This document shows positions 1 to 4,783 of a stretch of 18,324 nucleotides of DNA, piece by piece (the first letter of the stretch is position 1; every line of letters begins with the position of its first letter). Both the position numbers and the translations under genes were made by a program. The stretch lies in assembly GCA_044228875.1 (NCBI GenBank), contig JBGAUA010000060.1:1-18324 (forward strand), read 5' to 3'. This DNA comes from Epilinea sp044228875. Its GTDB lineage: Bacteria > Chloroflexota > Anaerolineae > Epilineales > Epilineaceae. The notes under the pieces were generated by a model that worked only from the letters and a program-made list of their open reading frames with translations, made no database searches and had not been told where the DNA came from.

Positions 1-43
1 GTTGCCTACTGGGTCTGGGTCCCGAGTTTCAATAGCTGATCGC

Positions 44-256
44 ATGACGCCGGCGATGGCGCGGCGCATCGAGCTTTGGCCCCTGGAGCGCCTGGTGCCC
101 TATGCGCGGAACGCAAGAACGCACTCGGCCGACCAGGTGGCGCAGATCGCAGCGTCGATCGCGGAGTTCGGGTTCGTGAATCCCATCTTGGTCGATTCCC
201 GCGACGGCATCGTTGCCGGGCACGGGCGGCTGCTGGCGGCGCTTCGGCGCCTATAA
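44..256 (+). pseudogene. truncated ParB/Srx-like N-terminal domain fragment
   Basis: The reading frame is open from the left window edge. The first sensible starts are ATG at 44 and 56. The product reads as the first half of the ParB-like nuclease/partition domain found at the N-terminus of phage and plasmid DNA methyltransferases and ParB-like proteins: ERLVPYARNARTHSADQVAQ, then FGFVNPILVD, then GIVAGHGRLLAA. Family members continue past the GHGRL motif for hundreds of residues. Here the frame stops after only a few more residues (LRRL, stop at 254-256), so the protein lacks the rest of the domain and any methyltransferase domain. The stop codon TAA lies inside a TATAAT box that probably serves cysS. 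Most likely this is the left remnant of a prophage or mobile gene broken when the present junction formed. A functional mini-protein of about 70 residues is possible but less likely. No ribosome binding site is evident. Confidence 0.6.
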
Positions 257-257
257 T
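252..257 (+). promoter_or_regulatory. -10 box (TATAAT) upstream of cysS
   Basis: A perfect TATAAT lies 44 bases upstream of the cysS start codon, which would give a leader of about 35-40 bases. No TTGACA-like -35 element is present at 16-18 bases spacing. The same pattern (perfect -10, no clear -35) recurs at 3295 and, on the - strand, at 4591. The box overlaps the stop codon of the truncated ParB-like frame. Confidence 0.5.
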
Positions 258-301
258 CGAGGAATCCGGCCGTTGAACCGTCCGCCCAGAAAGACCAGTC
301 C

Positions 302-1723
302 ATGAGCATCCGCATCTACAACAGCCTCAGCCGCCAGGTGGAGCCGCTGCAGACCATCGAGCCCCATGTGGTGCGGCTGTACGTCTGCGGCGTCACGGTC
401 TACGACGCGGCCCATATCGGCCATGCCATGAGCGCCCTGGTCTTCGACGGGGTGCGGCGCTACCTGGAGCATCGCGGCTTCGCGGTACGCCATGTGGTCA
501 ACTTCACGGACGTGGACGACAAGATCATCCGCCGCAGCCTGGATGAGGAGGTGTCGGCCTACGAGATCGCCGACCGCTACGCGCGGGACTACCTCATCGG
601 CATGGCGCGCCTGGGCGTGCTGCCGGCCTCCCTCTACCCGCGCGTCTCCTCGGAGATGCCGGCCATCACGGCCATGATCCAGACCTTGGTGGCCAAGGAC
701 CAGGCCTACGCGGCCGCCAACGGCGACGTGTACTTCCGCTCGCGCCGCTTCCACGGCTACGGCCGGCTCTCGGGGCGCAGCTTCGAGGACGCGGAGAGCC
801 AGGAGCCGGAGAGCGGCTTCAAGGAGGATCCGGCGGATTTCGCCCTGTGGAAGGCGGCCAAGAAGGGCGAGCCGGCCTGGGACTCACCCTGGGGCCAGGG
901 CCGGCCGGGCTGGCATATCGAATGCTCGGCGATGGCCGGACGCCACCTGGGCGAGCAGATCGACATCCATGGCGGCGGCATGGACCTGCTCTTCCCGCAC
1001 CATGAGAACGAGATCGCCCAGAGCGAGGCGGCCACGGGCTGCCGGCCCTTCAGCCGCATCTGGATGCACAACGGCATGCTGCGGGTGAACGGCGAGAAGA
1101 TGTCCAAGAGCCTGGGCAACTTCATCACCCTGGACGACTTCCTGGCGCGCTTCGACCCGGACGTGCTGCGCCTGCTGGTCCTCTCCAGCCATTACCGCAA
1201 GCCGGTCAACTACACCGACGACGCCATCGCCGCTTCCGAGAAGGGCCTGGAGCGGCTCTGGGGCGCGCTCAAGCCGGCCCGGCCCGGCGCCACGGGCCAC
1301 CAGGCCGACATCGACCGCCTGGCCGAGGCCGCCAGCCAGTCCTGCACGGAGCTGGAGACGGCGATGGACGACGACTTCGGGACGCCCGGCGCCCTGGCGG
1401 CGCTCTTCGCGTTGGTCACGGAGATCAACCGCGCCCGAGACGCCGGCGTGGACGCCGAGTCCCTGGCCCAGGCCCAGGCTACCTTGGTCAGCCAGGCCGC
1501 CGTCCTGGGTCTGGACCTGCCGCGGGGCGCGGCCGGTGCCGGCCGCGCCTCCGGCGGCGACGCCACGGTCGACGGCCTGATGGCCCTCATCCTGGACCTG
1601 CGCGCCCGTGCCCGCGCCGCCCGCGACTGGGAGGCCTCGGACACCATCCGTGATCGCCTGACGGCCCTGGGCCTGGAGGTGGTCGACACCCCGGACGGCA
1701 GCACCTGGCAGCACGGGAACTGA
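302..1723 (+). CDS. cysS: cysteinyl-tRNA synthetase
   Basis: This class I aminoacyl-tRNA synthetase charges tRNA-Cys with cysteine using ATP, in the cytoplasm. At 473 residues it has the normal family length. The HIGH signature is at residues 38-41 (DAAHIGHAMS), and the KMSKS signature is at 266-270 (GEKMSKSLGN). The zinc site that recognises the cysteine thiol is complete: C29 (YVCGVTVYD), C208 (WHIECSAM), and H233 and E237 (FPHHENEIAQ). The family motif NFTDVDDKI is at about 67-75. The C-terminal helical DALR/anticodon region ends with a typical RDRLTALGLEVVDTPDG stretch. The start follows a TATAAT box by 44 bases, with no obvious Shine-Dalgarno. It is the first gene of a tight cluster with the Uma2 gene and rlmB. 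The identification is secure. Confidence 0.98.
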   Translation: MSIRIYNSLSRQVEPLQTIEPHVVRLYVCGVTVYDAAHIGHAMSALVFDGVRRYLEHRGFAVRHVVNFTDVDDKIIRRSLDEEVSAYEIADRYARDYLIGMARLGVLPASLYPRVSSEMPAITAMIQTLVAKDQAYAAANGDVYFRSRRFHGYGRLSGRSFEDAESQEPESGFKEDPADFALWKAAKKGEPAWDSPWGQGRPGWHIECSAMAGRHLGEQIDIHGGGMDLLFPHHENEIAQSEAATGCRPFSRIWMHNGMLRVNGEKMSKSLGNFITLDDFLARFDPDVLRLLVLSSHYRKPVNYTDDAIAASEKGLERLWGALKPARPGATGHQADIDRLAEAASQSCTELETAMDDDFGTPGALAALFALVTEINRARDAGVDAESLAQAQATLVSQAAVLGLDLPRGAAGAGRASGGDATVDGLMALILDLRARARAARDWEASDTIRDRLTALGLEVVDTPDGSTWQHGN

Positions 1724-1737
1724 GGGAGGCGATGGCG

Positions 1738-2472
1738 ATGGCGGTGCAGAAGATGATGAGGCGGGATTCCACGTCCACCGCAGCGGTGAGCATGCAGCCA
1801 TTGGTGGAGGACCGGTCCGGGAATGGGCAGCCGCCCCGGGCGCCGGCCCTCCGGACGCTGCGTTTCACGACCGAGGGCTACCACCGGCTCGTCGACGTCG
1901 GGGTGCTCGGCGTGGACGAACGGACCGAGCTCTTGAACGGGGAGGTGTTCTACAAGATGCCGATCAACAGCCGCCATGCCGGGTGTGTCAATCGCTTGGT
2001 CCGGCTAATCAGCCGCCTTGTGGAATCGGTATTGGTCGCCCCACAAAACCCTGTCCGCCTATCGGACAACTCGGAGCCCGAGCCTGATGTGGCGGTGCTC
2101 AGATCCCGAGGAGATGACTACAGCGATTCGCATCCTAGGCCTCAAGATGTCCTGCTGCTCATCGAGGTCGCCGACAGCTCCCTGGCGGTGGACCGGGCCA
2201 TCAAGGCGCCGCTCTACGCCGCGGCGGGCATCCCCGAGCTGTGGATCGTGGACCTGGTGGGCGAGGCGTTGGAGGTCTATCAGGATCCGGACCCGGCCGG
2301 CTACCGTCGCTACCGCCGCCATGTCCGCGGCGAGACGGTGATCTCGGGCAGCTTGCCGGCGCTGAGCCTCACGGTGGACGAGATCCTGGGGCCGGCAGCG
2401 CGGGGCGAGACTGCCCCGGACGAGACTGCCCCGGACGAAGCCGCCCCGGACGCCTCAGCCGGTCAGGACTGA
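1738..2472 (+). CDS. Uma2-family (DUF820) PD-(D/E)XK endonuclease-like protein
   Basis: The protein is about 244 residues. It matches the Uma2/DUF820 family, which has the restriction-endonuclease fold and is abundant in Cyanobacteria and Chloroflexota; its cellular role is mostly unknown. Family landmarks are FTTEGYHRLVDVGVL with ERTELLNGEV (about residues 43-70), EPDVAV (acidic active-site Asp, about 117), LLIEVADSSLAVDRAIK (catalytic Glu and Lys, about 142-156), and YAAAGIPELWIVDL (about 160-173). The start at 1738 is preferred because GGGAGG at 1724-1729 is 8 bases upstream; an in-frame ATG at 1732 is only 2 bases from it. The gene starts 14 bases after the cysS stop and ends 11 bases before rlmB, so the three are probably cotranscribed. 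The C-terminus is a low-complexity tail of three five-residue repeats (ETAPD/EAAPD). Codon choice between about 1975 and 2150 is visibly less GC-biased than on either side. Confidence 0.9.
   Translation: MAVQKMMRRDSTSTAAVSMQPLVEDRSGNGQPPRAPALRTLRFTTEGYHRLVDVGVLGVDERTELLNGEVFYKMPINSRHAGCVNRLVRLISRLVESVLVAPQNPVRLSDNSEPEPDVAVLRSRGDDYSDSHPRPQDVLLLIEVADSSLAVDRAIKAPLYAAAGIPELWIVDLVGEALEVYQDPDPAGYRRYRRHVRGETVISGSLPALSLTVDEILGPAARGETAPDETAPDEAAPDASAGQD
2407..2451 (+). repeat. three tandem 15-bp units in the 3' end of the Uma2 gene
   Basis: Two identical copies of GAGACTGCCCCGGAC (2407-2421, 2422-2436) are followed by a diverged third copy, GAAGCCGCCCCGGAC (2437-2451). The unit length is a multiple of three, so the frame is kept. 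It encodes ETAPD, ETAPD, EAAPD, an acidic Pro/Ala tail outside the nuclease fold. Copy number probably varies between strains. Confidence 0.85.
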
Positions 2473-2483
2473 TCAGGCCCCCC

Positions 2484-3257
2484 ATGTCCGATGTGATCTA
2501 CGGTCGACATCCGGTGTTGGAAGCGCTGCAATCCGGTCGGGTGCTGGATGAGTTGCTGCTGGCGGAGGGCGTTCGCGTCGAGGGCGCGCTGGCGGAGATC
2601 GTCAAGCTGGCGCGCGAGCGGCAGCTGCCGCTGAAGTACCTTCCCCGCCCGGCCCTGGACCGGCTGGTGGGCCGCGCGGAAGGCGGCGTGGCCAACCACC
2701 AGGGCGTGGCCGCCCGCAGCTCGGGCTTCGCCTATTCGGACCTGGCCAGCATCCTGGCGCGGGCCATCCGCGCCGGCGAGCCGCCACTGATCCTGGTGCT
2801 GGACGCCATCCAGGACGTGCACAACCTGGGAAGCCTCATCCGCTCGGCCGAAGCGGTGGGCGCGCATGGCGCCCTGATCGCCGAGCGCGGCGCCGCGGGC
2901 GTCACGGCCGCGGTGCAGAAGGCCTCGGCGGGCGCGGTGGCCCACCTGCCGGTGGCCCGGACGGACCTGGTGACGGCCTTGGACCAGCTGCGCCAACGCC
3001 AGGTACGCGTGGTGGGTCTGGACGGCGACGCGCCGATCACCCTGGGTGAGGCGGACCTGGGCGGCCCCTTGGCTCTGGTGGTGGGCAGCGAAGGCCAGGG
3101 CCTCTCCAAGGCGGTGGCCCGGCGTTGCGACGCCCTGGTCCGCCTGCCGATGCGCGGCCGCGTGGGCTCGCTCAACGCGGCGGTGGCGGGGTCGGTGGCC
3201 TTGTACGAGGCGCTCAGGCAGCGGGGGGGGGGGGGGGTGGACACCGGGGACGGCTGA
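2484..3257 (+). CDS. rlmB: SpoU-family 23S rRNA (guanosine-2'-O-)-methyltransferase RlmB-like
   Basis: This 257-residue SPOUT methyltransferase probably 2'-O-methylates a guanosine in 23S rRNA (G2251 in E. coli) using S-adenosylmethionine. It begins with the RlmB-type substrate-binding domain (MSDVIYGRHPVLEAL). The trefoil-knot catalytic domain then carries the SpoU motifs: motif 1 LDAIQDVHNLGSLIRSAE (N114, R120), motif 2 LVVGSEGQGL (E203), and motif 3 LPMRGRVGSLNAAVAGSVA (S229, N231). The start ATG gives the expected family N-terminus and lies 11 bases after the Uma2 gene; the ribosome binding site is weak. A run of 15 G at 3223-3237 falls in the last codons, just after the end of the conserved fold (YEALRQR). 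The tail GGGGVDTGDG is therefore frame-sensitive. A TrmH-like tRNA target cannot be excluded, but the N-terminal domain favours RlmB. Confidence 0.92.
   Translation: MSDVIYGRHPVLEALQSGRVLDELLLAEGVRVEGALAEIVKLARERQLPLKYLPRPALDRLVGRAEGGVANHQGVAARSSGFAYSDLASILARAIRAGEPPLILVLDAIQDVHNLGSLIRSAEAVGAHGALIAERGAAGVTAAVQKASAGAVAHLPVARTDLVTALDQLRQRQVRVVGLDGDAPITLGEADLGGPLALVVGSEGQGLSKAVARRCDALVRLPMRGRVGSLNAAVAGSVALYEALRQRGGGGVDTGDG
3223..3237 (+). repeat. G15 homopolymer inside the rlmB 3' end
   Basis: Fifteen consecutive G residues encode four glycines and the first base of a valine codon. Loss of one G would give a stop at 3282 (about 265 residues). Gain of one G would extend the frame to 3448 (about 321 residues). 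Tracts of this length are prone both to slippage in cells and to sequencing or assembly error. Confidence 0.9.
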
Positions 3258-3294
3258 GCCGCGGAAAGCTGGTCTCGCCTGAGCCCCTTGCCTG

Positions 3295-3300
3295 TATAAT
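3295..3300 (+). promoter_or_regulatory. orphan -10 box (TATAAT)
   Basis: A perfect TATAAT occurs in the context CCTGTATAATGG, followed 6 bases later by an ATG at 3307. That is the expected distance for a transcript beginning at or near its start codon. The only frame from this ATG runs 35 codons to a TGA at 3412-3414 and looks unlike a conserved protein. No -35 element is seen. It may be a promoter left from a lost gene, or it may drive a short RNA ending near the hairpin at 3441-3483. Confidence 0.35.
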
Positions 3301-3440
3301 GGCGCCATGGATGCGCGGCCCTCCGGGGCTGTTGGTCGTCGTGGGAGCAGGTGGCGGGAGCCCGCTGATGGTGGTGACGATTTGCGTGCGCGAAGTCGAG
3401 CGACGGATGGTTGAGTGCCAGTGCAGGCCAGCTAACCTGA

Positions 3441-3483
3441 CACCATAGCCGAGCTACAGGCCTACTGTAGCTGTGCTATGGTG
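3441..3483. repeat. long interrupted inverted repeat (hairpin)
   Basis: The outer arms CACCATAGC (3441-3449) and GCTATGGTG (3475-3483) pair perfectly over 9 bp. After a 2x2 internal mismatch, the inner arms AGCTACAG (3452-3459) and CTGTAGCT (3465-3472) pair perfectly over 8 bp around the 5-base loop GCCTA. No T-run follows on either strand, so a classic intrinsic terminator is unlikely. It may be an operator, a palindromic repeat element, or a structured part of a transcript. It is much less GC-rich than its surroundings, which makes a chance 17-bp pairing noteworthy. Confidence 0.8.
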
Positions 3484-3498
3484 CTACTGTACCTGAGA

Positions 3499-3608
3499 TC
3501 CCACCTGCTGTCGCAAGCGCTTTCACGGCGTGTCGGATGGTGTTTTACGGCGTGTCGCGCCAAGTCTCTCGCCGTGTGAGCCAGGGTTTTACGGCGAGAA
3601 ACGCGGCG
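3499..3608. repeat. degenerate tandem repeat, 22-bp period, about five units
   Basis: Units begin at 3499, 3521, 3543, 3565 and 3587. The clearest core is TTTYACGGCGTGTCG, near-identical at 3521-3535 and 3543-3557. The 3587 unit keeps TTTTACGGCG. The 3499 unit keeps CAC and TGTCG in phase, and the 3565 unit keeps CGNCGTGT in phase. A further ACGGCGA at 3634-3640 is close to phase. The period is not a multiple of three, so a coding repeat is unlikely. The spacers are not unique sequences of CRISPR length, so this is not a CRISPR array. Two helical turns per unit would suit a protein-binding array, but it may simply be a decayed minisatellite. Confidence 0.55.
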
Positions 3609-3753
3609 TTCGACGCGCAGCGGCGCCGGGCCTACGGCGAAGACAGGCGGGGATCCCGGGCGATGGCCGCGAGGAAGCGCAGGCCGGCGTTCTCGCAGCA
3701 GTCGTGGTCGCCGACTGAGCGAGATCGCGTGGTGTACCGATGAGGTCAATCCA

Positions 3754-4347
3754 TCAACCGGCCGCCAGCAACCGGTCCAGTTCCTCAACCAGCTCGCGGC
3801 CGCGGTCATAGCCGCGGGCCTGGATCAGCGCCAGGGCAGTGCGGGCTCGCTCGTGTTCCGCCGGCTCCAGCTGCGCCAAGAGGGCGCGGAGGTCGAGCAG
3901 GTCCTGCGGCCGTCGACGGTCGTCGCGGGCCAGGACCTTCAGGGCGATCAGGTGGCCTGGGCGGCATACAGGTACGGTCACGCCGCTGAACACCTCCAGC
4001 ATCTGGGCATCGCGACAGATCTCAGGCTCGATGCCGGAGGACGCGAACATCAGGTCGATCACGACACCGGTTGCCGAACCACCCGGAGGCACGACGCGTA
4101 CCGTGGCCAGGCGATCCTGGGCCTCTTGCTCCAGGACCATGGTCATGCGGTAACCGCCGGCCTGCAGGGAGAGGACCAGCCGCTCCGCTTCACCGTCGTC
4201 GGCCACCGCTACGGCCAGATCGACATCGCGGGTGAAGCGAGGCTCCACATAGGTCGAAACCGCCAAGCCCCCCATCAGGGCCCAATCGCAATCCCGCGAG
4301 CGCAGCGCGACTGCGACCTCGGCCAGGACCGAGCGCAGGTCGTTCAT
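3754..4347 (-). CDS. nucleotidyltransferase of the AbiEii/MenT-like toxin superfamily
   Basis: The protein is 197 residues with a minimal nucleotidyltransferase fold. It shows the GG-x-A motif (MGGLAVSTY, G26-G27), the paired acidic metal ligands (TRDVDLAV, D41 and D43), a third acidic residue in VVIDLMF (D98), and the helix LIALKVLARDDRRRPQDLLD (about 133-152) typical of AbiEii/MenT and related proteins. Characterised members such as the mycobacterial MenT toxins transfer nucleotides to tRNA acceptor ends. Whether this one does is inference. Its ATG overlaps the stop of the upstream 77-residue gene (ATGA at 4344-4347), indicating coupled translation. It converges on rlmB across a long gene-free stretch. 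An alternative is a nucleotidyltransferase acting on an unknown small substrate. No canonical AbiEi-type antitoxin is adjacent. Confidence 0.82.
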   Translation of the reverse strand: MNDLRSVLAEVAVALRSRDCDWALMGGLAVSTYVEPRFTRDVDLAVAVADDGEAERLVLSLQAGGYRMTMVLEQEAQDRLATVRVVPPGGSATGVVIDLMFASSGIEPEICRDAQMLEVFSGVTVPVCRPGHLIALKVLARDDRRRPQDLLDLRALLAQLEPAEHERARTALALIQARGYDRGRELVEELDRLLAAG

Positions 4348-4577
4348 CGCGGTGGCCGCGGCCAGGAGACCACTACGCCGTCCGCGTCGCCGGGCTCGCC
4401 TTCTTGTAGCAGCCAGGACCGGACCCGCGCCTCGATCTCCTCAGCGCTCTCGTTCGGGTGGGCGCGGCGCAGCCGCTGGCGCTGAAGGTCGACGCCGGCG
4501 TCGAAGAGGTCCAGGGCCAGGTGCAGGCGCTCGGCGGAAGGATGCATCGGGGTGGACTTGAGGTCGGGGTGGCTCAT
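4344..4577 (-). CDS. small helical partner protein of the nucleotidyltransferase (candidate antitoxin)
   Basis: This 77-residue protein lies directly upstream of, and overlaps by 4 bases, the nucleotidyltransferase gene. The pattern is ERLHLALDLFDAGVDLQRQR, then a basic/proline step (RRAHPNES), then the helix AEEIEARVRSWLLQEG and a short tail ending in GVVVSWPRPPR. From memory, small proteins with the arrangement LF..G...RQ.LRR.HP..S..EI..R...WL often sit just before a nucleotidyltransferase gene. It has no visible helix-turn-helix, ribbon-helix-helix or AbiEi domain. A TATAAT box ends 8 bases before the ATG and no Shine-Dalgarno exists, so translation is probably leaderless. An internal ATG at codon 11 (4547) is possible but also lacks a ribosome binding site. 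An antitoxin role is inferred from size, order and overlap. Confidence 0.72.
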   Translation of the reverse strand: MSHPDLKSTPMHPSAERLHLALDLFDAGVDLQRQRLRRAHPNESAEEIEARVRSWLLQEGEPGDADGVVVSWPRPPR

Positions 4578-4585
4578 TGGCCTGG

Positions 4586-4591
4586 ATTATA
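4586..4591 (-). promoter_or_regulatory. -10 box (TATAAT) for the two-gene toxin-antitoxin-like operon
   Basis: Read on the - strand, a perfect TATAAT ends 8 bases before the ATG at 4577. Transcription would begin at or within a few bases of the start codon, giving a leaderless mRNA. No recognisable -35 hexamer is present. Inverted arms GCTGCGA (4606-4612) and TCGCAGC (4628-4634) span the -35 region and could be an operator for autoregulation. Confidence 0.55.
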
Positions 4592-4605
4592 CCTGTGGGT
4601 CGCGA

Positions 4606-4634
4606 GCTGCGAGGTCGGCGGCTCAGTTCGCAGC
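4606..4634. promoter_or_regulatory. inverted repeat over the -35 region of the toxin-antitoxin-like operon
   Basis: Perfect 7-bp arms GCTGCGA (4606-4612) and TCGCAGC (4628-4634) are separated by 15 bases. They lie just upstream of the -10 box of the 77-residue/nucleotidyltransferase pair, where a repressor or the operon's own protein complex could bind. In GC-rich DNA a 7-bp pairing may arise by chance. Confidence 0.3.
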
Positions 4635-4672
4635 CACCGCTGGCACCGGCCGCCGCATCGCCCACAAACACT

Positions 4673-4702
4673 GCGGGCGGTGGTCGCGTGACCACCGCCC
4701 GC
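4673..4702 (-). terminator. strong hairpin terminator downstream of the DUF6777-type gene
   Basis: A perfect 13-bp stem (GCGGGCGGTGGTC at 4673-4685 with GACCACCGCCCGC at 4690-4702) closes a 4-base loop. Read on the - strand it is followed by AGTGTTTGTGGG, a T-rich run fitting an intrinsic terminator. It lies about 80 bases beyond the stop codon of the gene at 4784-6523. The 4703-4783 stretch between them also holds GC-rich pairing arms (GACGCCC at 4740-4746 with GGGCGTC at 4765-4771). Confidence 0.7.
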
Positions 4703-4783
4703 GGATCCGAACCCGTCTGGCGTGAGCCGCTGCCCGCCGGACGCCCTTGGCCGCCAGGGCAGGCGGGCGTCTCCGGGCCTGAA

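Larger units (their letters stand above)
3258..3753. other. gene-free region with promoter box, hairpin and 22-bp periodic repeat
   Basis: No convincing gene was found in these 496 bases between rlmB and the convergent nucleotidyltransferase gene. Short open frames exist on both strands, but none resembles a family I recognise, and their composition is that of out-of-frame GC-rich DNA. The stretch contains an isolated TATAAT box (3295-3300), a long interrupted hairpin (3441-3483) and a degenerate tandem array with 22-bp spacing (3499-3608). I see no poly-T intrinsic terminator for rlmB. Confidence 0.6.

Noticed and set aside
3499..3640. Possible CRISPR array from regularly spaced repeats
   Set aside because: The 22-bp period leaves spacers of only about 7-12 bases, the repeats are degenerate, and no cas genes are present.
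3462..3809. A 115-codon open frame on the - strand overlapping the end of the nucleotidyltransferase gene
   Set aside because: It crosses the hairpin and the 22-bp repeats, is Arg/Pro-rich without motifs, and overlaps a well-supported gene in another frame.
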